A DNA stretch of 36,700 nt. Source: Bacillota bacterium (lineage in GTDB: Bacteria > Bacillota > Clostridia > Lachnospirales > Anaerotignaceae). The position numbers and the translations under genes were made by a program. The stretch spans positions 1 through 36,700 of the forward strand of contig JAHZDZ010000020.1 of assembly GCA_019422105.1 (NCBI GenBank). The letters run 5' to 3'. The notes beneath the pieces are model-generated. The model made no database searches and was not told the origin of the DNA. It saw nothing but the letters and a program-made list of their open reading frames with translations. Below, one piece after another: positions 1 to 6,821 of this stretch (within the stretch, counting starts at the first letter, position 1; the number at the start of each line of letters is the position of its first letter).

Positions 1-112
1 GATACTCATAAACCTGCGGTTTATTCGTACATTTGCTGCGCAAATAGTCTGTACCTGAAACAATCTCTTGCAAGCATGCAGTATTGTTTCTGTGCAGCCT
101 GCTTTCTCCGCT
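1..112 (+). repeat. Repeat copy A (5' truncated by window edge)
   Basis: Lacks the first closing strand, which lies outside the window. Hairpin 1 pairs 8-14 with 18-24. Hairpin 2 is at about 33-45. The third arm pairs GAAACAAT with ATTGTTTC and CTG..AC with GTGCAG. The closing strand TCTCCGCT is at 105-112, followed by TTTT. Confidence 0.8.
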
Positions 113-116
113 TTTA

Positions 117-260
117 TGGTATAATAACGATAAATTTTAGCGGAGATACTCATAAACCTGCGGTTTATTCGTACATTTGCTACGCAAATAGTCTGCACCC
201 GAAACAATCTCTTGCAAGCAAGCTTGCAGTATTGCTTCTGTGCAGCCTGCTTTCTCCGCT
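117..260 (+). repeat. Repeat copy B with its own extended -10
   Basis: TG at 117-118 and TATAAT at 120-125 form a textbook extended -10. The closing strands are AGCGGAGA at 139-146 and TCTCCGCT at 253-260. A start about 7 bases after the -10 would begin transcription just before the closing stem. The hairpin 2 loop differs (TAC instead of TGC), which leaves the stem intact. Confidence 0.8.
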
Positions 261-264
261 TTTA

Positions 265-409
265 TGGTATCATAACGATAAATTTCAGCGGAGATACTCA
301 TAAACCTGCGGTTTATTCGTACATTTGCTGCGCAAATAGTCTGCACCCGAAACAATCTCATGCAAGCAAGCTTTCGGTATTTGTTTCTGTGCAGCCTGCT
401 TTCTTCGCT
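265..409 (+). repeat. Repeat copy C
   Basis: Extended -10 TGG-TATCAT at 265-273. Closing strands are AGCGGAGA at 287-294 and TCTTCGCT at 402-409, where the C-to-T change still allows a G-U pair in RNA. The third arm has small changes relative to A and B. Confidence 0.75.
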
Positions 410-413
410 TTTA

Positions 414-550
414 TGGTATAATGTTCGTAAAAAAGCGGAGAGAAGCCGAAGAAGAAGCGGTCTGACTGCTTGCAGGCAAAGAATGCTCCTTTGAAGGGTT
501 CGAGGAGCAAAGTGACCGAGCAAAGCGAAAGTTTTGCGGGGTTCTACGCT
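414..550 (+). repeat. Repeat copy D, with a different interior
   Basis: Has the extended -10 TGG-TATAAT (414-422) and outer strands AGCGGAGA (434-441) and TCTACGCT (543-550, one mismatch). The interior is unrelated to the other copies but again holds hairpins: TGCTCCT/AGGAGCA and GCAAA/TTTGC. The 13-mer at 516-528 is the reverse complement of a motif found three times at 8523-8669. Confidence 0.6.
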
Positions 551-554
551 TTTA

Positions 555-695
555 TGATATAATGACAATATACTTCCGCAGATCTACCTCGAAACCTGCG
601 GTTTCTCGGTACATTTGCTGCGCAAATGTCTGCTTGAGCTGCACACTATACAAGCAAGCTTGCTATTGTACATCTTAAGCATCTTTTTCTCCGCT
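555..695 (+). repeat. Repeat copy E (second sequence subtype)
   Basis: TGA-TATAAT at 555-563 precedes it. Hairpin 1 is GAAACC (591-596) / GGTTTC (600-605) and hairpin 2 is CATTTGC (612-618) / GCAAATG (622-628). The third arm has different bases from A-C but the same pairing: TGCTTGAG (631-638) with CTTAAGCA (674-681, one G-U), then TACAA/TTGTA around the 12-base palindrome at 653-664. The 3' closing strand is intact at 688-695 and the 5' strand is degenerate. Confidence 0.75.
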
Positions 696-722
696 TTTAT
701 GCAGGAATAATGATAAAAACCC

Positions 723-837
723 GCGGAGACCTCGAAACCTGCGGTTTCTCGATACATTTGCTGCGCAAATATCTGCTTGAGCTGCACACTTTACAAGCAA
801 GCTTGTTATTGTACATCTTAAGCATCTTTATCTCCGC
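723..837 (+). repeat. Repeat copy F, adjacent to tmk
   Basis: Same subtype as E, with closing strands GCGGAGA (723-729) and TCTCCGC (831-837). The TTTTATGG that follows leads straight into the -10 used for tmk. The preceding promoter-like sequence is degenerate compared with copies B-E. Confidence 0.75.
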
Positions 838-842
838 TTTTA

Positions 843-851
843 TGGTATACT
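843..851 (+). promoter_or_regulatory. Extended -10 promoter of the tmk operon
   Basis: TG at 843-844 and TATACT at 846-851 sit at the same place relative to copy F as the -10 boxes between other copies. No good -35 is seen at 17 bases. Transcription would start near 858, 20 bases before the tmk start. The operon promoter is therefore part of the repeat module. Confidence 0.6.
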
Positions 852-878
852 ATACAATAAATGATTTAGAGGTGCAGT

Positions 879-1508
879 ATGACTGGTAAATTTATTACGG
901 TTGAGGGAACTGACGGCGCTGGAAAAACAACACAGATAAAACTTCTGGAAAAGCATTTGACGGAAAGAGGCTATAGGGTTTTTCTGACCAGAGAGCCTGG
1001 GGGTACTGCTATTGGAGAGAAAATAAGGGATATACTGTTAGACAGGAATAACAGCAGTATGAATGAGATGACGGAAGCCTTTTTATATGCCGCTTCCCGT
1101 ATACAGCATGTGAAGGAAAAAATACAGCCTTGTATGGAAGAAGGGCAGATAGTAATCTGTGACAGATTCATAGATTCCAGTCTCGCTTACCAGGGGTTTG
1201 GCAGACAGATGGGCGTTGAGAGAATTTTAGCCGTCAATCATCTGGCAATTGGTGCGTTTGCGCCGGATTTAACTCTTTATTTCGATTTAAAGCCTGAAAA
1301 GGGCATTGTCAGGAAGCAGGAGGAAAAGTCCCATGAGCTTGACCGCATGGAAAGCGAAAAGGCGGAGTTTCATGAAAGGGTATATGAGGGATATCAGTAC
1401 CTGATAAACCATTATCCTGACAGGATAGTCCGCATCAGGGCAGACAGAACTATAGAGGATGTAAAACAACAGGTATGGCAGGCAGTTGATAAAATATTAC
1501 AAAGATGA
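879..1508 (+). CDS. tmk: Thymidylate kinase
   Basis: Phosphorylates dTMP to dTDP with ATP, an essential cytoplasmic step of DNA precursor synthesis. The 209-residue length is normal for the family. The Walker A loop GTDGAGKT is at residues 10-17, followed by the TREPGGT substrate motif and the CDRF..SSLAYQG motif typical of dTMP kinases. GAGGTG lies 4-5 bases before the ATG. It is the first gene of a tight operon. The next gene's ribosome binding site begins 2 bases after this stop codon. The tmk-darA-holB-ricT order is a well-known Firmicute arrangement and supports the call. Confidence 0.97.
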   Translation: MTGKFITVEGTDGAGKTTQIKLLEKHLTERGYRVFLTREPGGTAIGEKIRDILLDRNNSSMNEMTEAFLYAASRIQHVKEKIQPCMEEGQIVICDRFIDSSLAYQGFGRQMGVERILAVNHLAIGAFAPDLTLYFDLKPEKGIVRKQEEKSHELDRMESEKAEFHERVYEGYQYLINHYPDRIVRIRADRTIEDVKQQVWQAVDKILQR

Positions 1509-1522
1509 CAGGAGGAATATTT

Positions 1523-1849
1523 ATGAAGCTGATATTGGCAATTATACATGATGATGATGCCCCGGAAGTTATGAGCCTATTGAGCAAAAACAGGTATTTT
1601 GTGACAAAACTCGCAACGACCGGCGGATTTCTGCGTTCCGGCAATACAACGCTGATTTCCGGTGTGAATGACGACAAGGTAGAGGACGTAATCCATATTT
1701 TTGAGTCAAAATGTAAATCAAGGGTGGAAACGACGATTGTGAGCAATCCCTATGGTTCTATGGACGGATATATGCCAAGTCCTATTGACGTCAAGGTAGG
1801 CGGCGCAACCATATTTGTGCTGGATGTTGCGCAGTTTGTGAAGTTTTAA
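1523..1849 (+). CDS. darA: Cyclic di-AMP receptor, PII-like (DarA/PstA, YaaQ family)
   Basis: Homologous by eye to Bacillus YaaQ, a trimeric PII-like protein that binds c-di-AMP; the downstream target is not well defined. The 108 residues begin MKLILAIIHDDD. They contain TKLATTGGFLRSGNTT (family hallmark, part of the nucleotide site) and end with VGGATIFVLDVAQF. An in-frame ATG 18 bases earlier (1505) was rejected because the ribosome binding site AGGAGG (1510-1515) would lie inside that reading; from 1523 the spacing is 7. It sits between tmk and holB as in Bacillus. Confidence 0.95.
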   Translation: MKLILAIIHDDDAPEVMSLLSKNRYFVTKLATTGGFLRSGNTTLISGVNDDKVEDVIHIFESKCKSRVETTIVSNPYGSMDGYMPSPIDVKVGGATIFVLDVAQFVKF

Positions 1850-1858
1850 GGAGCCGAA

Positions 1859-2845
1859 ATGTACGCTTTTAACGATATTGCGGGAAATGAAAATGTGAAG
1901 AGAAATCTCCGTGAGGCAATCAAAAATAATACCGCCTCCCATGCTTATATTTTCAGCGGGGGAGAGGGGCTGGGAAAGAAGCTTGCCGCCAATACCTTTG
2001 CCAAGGCCCTGCAATGCAGTGGTGAGGGAGAAAGGCCCTGCGGCGTCTGCGATTCCTGTCGTGTATTTGATTCTAAAAACCATCCCGATGTTTTCTATGT
2101 AGTGCCGACAAAGACGAAAGCAATCAGCATTGACGATATCAGAGAGCAGGTTATTGAGCAGGTCAGCATCAAGCAGTATAAATACCGCTATAAAATATTT
2201 ATCATAGATAAGGCGGATACCATGACGCCTCAGGCACAGAATGCTTTCTTAAAGACGTTGGAGGAGCCGCCGGAATATGCGGTTTTTCTCCTTTTAGCAT
2301 CCAATCTTGACGCCTTTTTGCCGACGGTGCTCTCACGCTGTGTTGTGCTGAAGCTTAGGCAGGTCAGTACGGAGGCTGTAAAGACTTATCTGGTAAAAGA
2401 ACTGGGCGTCGGGGACAATGAGGCTGCACTTTATGCGGAATATGCCCAGGGAAGCATCGGAAAGGCGATACAGGCAGCCTCAAGCGAAGAGTTTGCCAAA
2501 ATGCGGGAGGATACGGTGAACTGGGTGGTATCCTTAGAAAAAAAGGATATTGTCTCTGTCATGTCCATGGCCAAGGAAATGGAGGTCTACAAGGAAAGAC
2601 CTGACTTTTTGGATATCATGTATCTCTGGTACAGAGATGTATTTGCAATGAAAAAGCTTAAGGATAAAAAATATCTGATACAAAAGGACAAGGAAGCACA
2701 GATTACAGCCCAGGCCCAATCGGTAACCTACGAGGGCTTGTCCAAAAAGCTGGATGCTGTATGGCAGGCGAAAAGGCAGCTGGCGTTAAACGGAAATTTC
2801 CAGCTTGCCATGGAAGTAATGCTTTTACATTTAAAGGAGAGTTAA
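1859..2845 (+). CDS. holB: DNA polymerase III subunit delta'
   Basis: Clamp-loader subunit of the replicative polymerase; loads the beta sliding clamp together with delta and tau. It is 328 residues long. The AAA+ domain has the P-loop GGEGLGKK (34-41), four cysteines of the zinc module (C53, C61, C64, C67), an EEPPEYAVF stretch and the SRC motif (PTVLSRC). The last P-loop position is Lys, not Ser/Thr. That fits delta', which is often catalytically inactive, but it could also mark weak ATP binding. AAGGAG overlaps the darA stop codon and sits 5 bases before the ATG. Confidence 0.95.
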   Translation: MYAFNDIAGNENVKRNLREAIKNNTASHAYIFSGGEGLGKKLAANTFAKALQCSGEGERPCGVCDSCRVFDSKNHPDVFYVVPTKTKAISIDDIREQVIEQVSIKQYKYRYKIFIIDKADTMTPQAQNAFLKTLEEPPEYAVFLLLASNLDAFLPTVLSRCVVLKLRQVSTEAVKTYLVKELGVGDNEAALYAEYAQGSIGKAIQAASSEEFAKMREDTVNWVVSLEKKDIVSVMSMAKEMEVYKERPDFLDIMYLWYRDVFAMKKLKDKKYLIQKDKEAQITAQAQSVTYEGLSKKLDAVWQAKRQLALNGNFQLAMEVMLLHLKES

Positions 2846-2849
2846 TTTC

Positions 2850-3731
2850 ATGATAGAAGTAGTTGGCATCAGATTTAAAAAGGCGGGAAAAATTTATTAT
2901 TTTGACCCGGATGGCCAGACCATAGAGCCTGGCAGCTATGCCATCGTGGAGACGGCGAGGGGTGTGGAATACGGCACTGTTACCAAGGGAAATACCATGG
3001 TGAAGGATGAGGAAATCATACAGCCTTTGAAAAAGGTTATCCGTGTTGCAACGCCTGCCGACGCGAAGCAGGAGGAAGCAAATAAGGGAAAGGAAAAGGA
3101 AGCCTTCGGCATATGCAATGAGAAGATAGCAAAGCACGGTCTGGATATGAAGCTCATTGATGTGGAAATTACATTTGATCATAATAAGCTGATTTTTTAT
3201 TTTACGTCTGACGGAAGAGTGGATTTCAGGGAGCTTGTCAAGGAGCTGGCCGCTATCTTTAAGACAAGGATTGAGCTGAGGCAGATTGGCGTCAGGGATG
3301 AGGCAAAAATGCTTAACGGTATCGGTATCTGCGGCAGGCCGCTGTGCTGCGCCACCTTCCTGGGGGATTTTCAGCCCGTATCAATTAAAATGGCTAAGGA
3401 GCAGAATCTGTCCTTGAATCCAACCAAAATTTCAGGCATCTGCGGCAGACTGATGTGCTGTCTGAAATATGAGGAGGATGTCTACGAGGAGCTGAACAGA
3501 AGACTGCCGAATGTGGGGGATATTATTGCAACGCCTGACGGTACAGGCGAAATATTATCCACCAATGTATTGATGCAGATGGTGAAGGCGGCAGTGCGCA
3601 AAAAGGAAAACGATCCGCCTACCATAGGATTTTATAATGTCAGCGAAATCAAGGTGATAAAGAGCAAGAAAAAGAAGGACAAGCCTGCGGAAGAAGAATT
3701 TAATCTGAATTTAGATGATAAGTATGAATAA
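2850..3731 (+). CDS. ricT: RicT, PSP1-domain regulatory iron-sulfur protein (YaaT)
   Basis: In Bacillus, RicT (YaaT) joins RicA and RicF in an Fe-S complex that influences RNase Y-dependent mRNA processing, sporulation and competence. The 293 residues include the PSP1 core (CGRPLCCATF, CGRLMCCLKYEE) with cysteines at C161, C166, C167, C198, C203 and C204, plus C89. These are the likely cluster ligands. The Lys/Glu-rich tail (from about residue 270) looks disordered. AAAGGAGAG precedes the start, 4 bases after holB. The last codons overlap the next gene, so the two are probably translationally coupled. Confidence 0.93.
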   Translation: MIEVVGIRFKKAGKIYYFDPDGQTIEPGSYAIVETARGVEYGTVTKGNTMVKDEEIIQPLKKVIRVATPADAKQEEANKGKEKEAFGICNEKIAKHGLDMKLIDVEITFDHNKLIFYFTSDGRVDFRELVKELAAIFKTRIELRQIGVRDEAKMLNGIGICGRPLCCATFLGDFQPVSIKMAKEQNLSLNPTKISGICGRLMCCLKYEEDVYEELNRRLPNVGDIIATPDGTGEILSTNVLMQMVKAAVRKKENDPPTIGFYNVSEIKVIKSKKKKDKPAEEEFNLNLDDKYE

Positions 3732-4467
3732 AGATGTGCCGGTTTTTGAACATGAAAGGGTGGATGACCTCCACCGAAACGGCTATCAGCTGATACAGGA
3801 TCCAAAACGCTTCTGCTTTGGTGCGGATGCAGTGCTTCTCAGCGGTTTTGCAAGGGTTTTGGAGGGAGAGGTCTGTCTGGACATGGGAACGGGCAACGGC
3901 GTCATTCCCATACTGCTTGAGGCAAAGACAAAGGGCAGGCATTTCACCGGCCTGGAGATTCAGACTGAGAGTGTGGATTTGGCTCGCAGAAGTGTAAGGC
4001 TTAACGGTCTGGAAGAAAAAATAGAGATTGTGGAGGGGGACATAAAAGAGGCGCTTGCTCTTTTCAGGCCCTCTTCTTTTGATGTTGTGACCACCAATCC
4101 GCCCTATATGAATGATGGAGGCGGATTGAAAAATGAGTATACCCCAAAAACAATTGCACGTCATGAGGTGCTTTGCACTCTGGAGGATATTATAGGGGCC
4201 GCTTCCCGTCTTTTAAGGCCGCAGGGACGGTTTTATATGATACACAGACCTCACAGGCTCATAGACATTGTATGCCTTTTGAGGCAATATAAGCTGGAGC
4301 CGAAAAAGGTGCGGTTTATTCATCCCTATGTGGATAAGGAGCCCAATATGGTACTGATAGAGGCTGTACGCGGCGGCAGGGCTATGGTGAAGGTACAGCC
4401 TCCTCTCATTATTTATGGGGCTGACGGCAGTTATACGAAGGAAGTATATGATATATACTACAATTGA
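3715..4467 (+). CDS. tRNA1(Val) (adenine-N6)-methyltransferase-like protein
   Basis: Class I SAM-dependent methyltransferase of the TrmN6/YabB group. The SAM motif DMGTGNG is at residues 56-62 and the N6-adenine catalytic tetrad NPPY is at 128-131. The likely target is an adenine next to the tRNA anticodon, inferred from the family. Two starts are possible: ATG 3715 and ATG 3724, both inside the end of ricT. Neither has a strong ribosome binding site, as expected if ribosomes terminating on ricT re-initiate here. In Bacillus the homologue also lies between the ricT region and rsmI. Confidence 0.88.
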   Translation: MISMNKDVPVFEHERVDDLHRNGYQLIQDPKRFCFGADAVLLSGFARVLEGEVCLDMGTGNGVIPILLEAKTKGRHFTGLEIQTESVDLARRSVRLNGLEEKIEIVEGDIKEALALFRPSSFDVVTTNPPYMNDGGGLKNEYTPKTIARHEVLCTLEDIIGAASRLLRPQGRFYMIHRPHRLIDIVCLLRQYKLEPKKVRFIHPYVDKEPNMVLIEAVRGGRAMVKVQPPLIIYGADGSYTKEVYDIYYN

Positions 4468-4488
4468 TAAGGAAGCAGGGAGCGGATT

Positions 4489-5328
4489 ATGAGCGGAATT
4501 TTATACCTATGTGCGACACCTATCGGTAATCTGGAGGATATGACGCTGAGGGTACTGAATGTTTTGAAAAGCTGTGATGTGATAGCGGCGGAGGACACCA
4601 GACATACCTTAAAGCTGCTGAATCACTTTGAAATATCGGCGGCTTTGGTAAGCTATCATGAGCATAACAAGAAAGTAAAAGGCCCTCAGCTTTTAAACCT
4701 GCTTCTGGAGGGCAAAAATATTGCCCTGGTGACAGATGCCGGAATGCCGGGTATTTCAGATCCCGGAGAGGATATGGTGCGGCTTTGCCATGAAAACGGC
4801 GTCAAGGTCACGGCCTGCCCGGGAGCGGTGGCCCTGACCACTGCTTTAGTGCTTTCCGGCCTTCCGACCAGGCGTTTTGTGTTTGAGGGTTTTCTGCCTG
4901 TGGAGAAGCGGGAGAGGCGGGAGGCTTTAAAAAGGCTTTCCCAGGAGGTTAGAACATCAATTTTTTATGAAGCCCCCCATCATCTTTTGCAGACGCTTGA
5001 AGAGCTTTATGAAGCGGCAGGGGACAGAAATGCTGCATGCTGCAGGGAGCTTACAAAAAAGTTTGAGGAGATAAAGAAGGGGACGTTGTCCCAGCTGATT
5101 GCTTTTTATAAAGAAAATCCGCCTAAGGGCGAGTTTGCGGTGATTATAGAGGGAAAGTCCCATGAGGAGAAGCGGCAGGAGGAAATTGCCGCATGGGAGG
5201 CGCTTACTGTTACTGAACACATGGAGCGCTATTTGCTTGAGGGGATGAGCGAAAAGGACGCTATGAAGGCGGTGGCTAAGGACAGGGGCCTTTCCAAGCG
5301 GGATATCTATGCACTGGTGAAAAAATAG
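4489..5328 (+). CDS. rsmI: 16S rRNA (cytidine1402-2'-O)-methyltransferase
   Basis: Methylates the ribose of C1402 in the decoding centre, using SAM. The 279 residues show the family signature in order: CATPIGNLEDMTLR near the N-terminus, AAEDTRHT, VTDAGMPGISDPG, CPGAVALTTALVLSGLP and FEGFLP. The C-terminal part (about 235-279) is the helical extension found in many Firmicute RsmI proteins. AGGGAG (4477-4482) sits 6 bases before the ATG. It is the last gene of the tmk operon; no strong terminator is seen in the 126 bases that follow. Confidence 0.96.
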   Translation: MSGILYLCATPIGNLEDMTLRVLNVLKSCDVIAAEDTRHTLKLLNHFEISAALVSYHEHNKKVKGPQLLNLLLEGKNIALVTDAGMPGISDPGEDMVRLCHENGVKVTACPGAVALTTALVLSGLPTRRFVFEGFLPVEKRERREALKRLSQEVRTSIFYEAPHHLLQTLEELYEAAGDRNAACCRELTKKFEEIKKGTLSQLIAFYKENPPKGEFAVIIEGKSHEEKRQEEIAAWEALTVTEHMERYLLEGMSEKDAMKAVAKDRGLSKRDIYALVKK

Positions 5329-5454
5329 GGCGGTACATGATAATGGTTTTGATAGGAAAGCAGCTTTTTCCATGTGTTTGAATTAAGAATTTTGTTCATA
5401 ATGAGTGTTATACAGATATTACTGTTAAATACGCCATGAAAAGAAGGTTTCGGT

Positions 5455-6036
5455 ATGAAAACAAAAAAATGGGTGCCGTTTGTAACCATTGCTGTTCTTT
5501 TATATCTTCTTTTTATTTCTATGGATTTTTTGCCTGCATTCCGCTCCGTTTCCACTAATTTTTTGAAATATATCTTTATACTGAACGTTTTTTTCCTTTC
5601 ACTCCTGGGTAAAAAACGTGCTGTTTGTATAGGCTTGTTTCTCACACTGCTTTGTGACGCCTTTTTGTTATTTACGGACAGATATTTTACAGGTATATTA
5701 CTTTTCTGTTTTGTCCACATGGTTTATATCCATATGCAAAGGAAGGAAATAAAAAAACAGGGCGCACTTTTACCTGTGCTTGCCCCATCTGTAATTTTAA
5801 TTGGCACCGTTTATGCCGGTTTATTTGCTCTGGATTTATACACAGCATGGAAAAATGTAAAAATCGGGCCCTCGCGGAAAACGCGTTTCTTTTTTGCAGC
5901 GCTATGCCTGTTTGCCTGCTGTGATATTTGCACCGCACTGTATCAGATAACGGGTATTTCTGTGCTGGCCTCTTTTATATGGGTTTTTTATGGGCCGTCC
6001 CAAATAATGATAGCGCTCTATTCCCTTTTGGATTAA
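5455..6036 (+). CDS. YhhN-family multi-pass membrane protein
   Basis: A 193-residue protein with about six hydrophobic segments. The pattern TLLCDAFLLF..YFTGILLFCFVHMVYI, then a conserved-looking SRKTRFFFAALCLFACCDI and a C-terminal FYGPSQIMIAL, resembles the YhhN/TMEM86 family. Eukaryotic members are lysoplasmalogenases; bacterial function is poorly defined. That is interesting because plasmalogens occur in many anaerobic clostridia, but activity here is inference. The ribosome binding site is modest (AAGAAGG). The stop overlaps the end of the convergent thioesterase gene by 4 bases. Confidence 0.65.
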   Translation: MKTKKWVPFVTIAVLLYLLFISMDFLPAFRSVSTNFLKYIFILNVFFLSLLGKKRAVCIGLFLTLLCDAFLLFTDRYFTGILLFCFVHMVYIHMQRKEIKKQGALLPVLAPSVILIGTVYAGLFALDLYTAWKNVKIGPSRKTRFFFAALCLFACCDICTALYQITGISVLASFIWVFYGPSQIMIALYSLLD

Positions 6037-6797
6037 TGCCGTGTCTTCCAAAGCGTTGCCACCTCCGCAAATACGACAGAGGGCTTTTCTTTGTCCAGAA
6101 AATAGGAAATCAACTCTTTTTCACCATTTTCCTCTCTCAGATAACATCTGCTGATTATCTGTGATCCCTTGTAGCATTCCTTTCGGTATACGACGCGGAT
6201 GTCCATTGGCTCACAGCTGTCATATATCTCATCCGGCACGTCGTCAATGGCCCACTCTATATATTTTGTGTTGTTGGCATGACCGTTGGTATCGGTATCC
6301 CGCCTTCGTACTGTAAATTCCCGCTCGGAATAAAGGTTTTCCGGCTGGCCCTTTGGCATACCGTATTTTTCCTGTGGTATGGCGGCTGTCTTATCACAGG
6401 CATAGGCTGTATCCATACCATCCATAAATGGAGACGGTCTCCGCCTTTCCAAATCCATGAATATCCAGCGGGACATTGCCAGACAAATGATGCTGCCGCT
6501 TTCGTCCTCTACCCGAAAACTTCTCTGCGCCTGCATTCTTTTGCAGTCGTTTGGCCATGTGATTATTTTTATTTTTTCTCCCTTATGGGGATAGCGCAGT
6601 ACGCTGATATGCCAATTGGTAATGGCCCAGCCCTTTTTTGCTTCACTCAAAACCTCTATGGTATAACCCAAGGAGTCGGAATGCGCTATAGCCAGCTCCT
6701 GAAAATAAACAGCAATACTGGTAGGTGTCAGCTTTAAAAAATTGTCGCATCCAAAAAATCCTATGGTGTACTCCGCTTTAAATTCATTCTTCTTCAT
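6033..6797 (-). CDS. Acyl-ACP thioesterase
   Basis: Hydrolyses acyl-ACP to free fatty acid, ending chain elongation in fatty acid synthesis. At 254 residues it has the double hot-dog length of the bacterial/plant FatA-FatB family. The second hot-dog carries D167-T-D169-T-N171-G-H173-A-N175-N176 followed by Y179, matching the family's conserved Asp/Asn/His active-site stretch. The first domain has GWAITNWHI and WPNDCKRMQAQRSF, also typical. There is no signal peptide, so it is cytoplasmic. The upstream cardiolipin synthase ends only 24 bases away on the same strand, so the two may form a lipid-metabolism operon. Confidence 0.9.
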   Translation of the reverse strand: MKKNEFKAEYTIGFFGCDNFLKLTPTSIAVYFQELAIAHSDSLGYTIEVLSEAKKGWAITNWHISVLRYPHKGEKIKIITWPNDCKRMQAQRSFRVEDESGSIICLAMSRWIFMDLERRRPSPFMDGMDTAYACDKTAAIPQEKYGMPKGQPENLYSEREFTVRRRDTDTNGHANNTKYIEWAIDDVPDEIYDSCEPMDIRVVYRKECYKGSQIISRCYLREENGEKELISYFLDKEKPSVVFAEVATLWKTRH

Positions 6798-6821
6798 TTT
6801 CTAACCGCCTGTCCTCTCGTT

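Larger units (their letters stand above)
1..840 (+). repeat. Tandem array of six structured hairpin repeats (copies A-F)
   Basis: Six head-to-tail units of about 120-148 bp fill the whole region upstream of tmk. A full unit reads: extended -10, about 13 bases, closing-stem strand AGCGGAGA, hairpin 1 (ATAAACC-TGC-GGTTTAT), hairpin 2 (TTTGC-TGC-GCAAA), a longer third arm, closing strand TCTCCGCT, then TTTTA and the next -10. No coding potential is convincing; ORFs here are by-products of the repeat. The fold is supported by compensatory changes between copies. What the element does is unknown. It could be a family of small RNAs, a MITE-like element bounded by inverted repeats, or a promoter/terminator module. 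Confidence 0.85.

Noticed and set aside
137..568. A 143-codon minus-strand open frame across repeat copies A-D
   Set aside because: It follows the repeat sequence, and a similar peptide appears at the right-edge repeats (36382-36606). It has no ribosome binding site and is best explained as a frame that stays open through hairpin repeats.
1..840. CRISPR array
   Set aside because: Units are about 120-148 bp, repeated almost along their entire length, with no short repeat separated by unique spacers and no cas genes.
1505..1522. Upstream ATG for the c-di-AMP receptor
   Set aside because: The AGGAGG site lies inside this extension; the protein family starts at MKLI.
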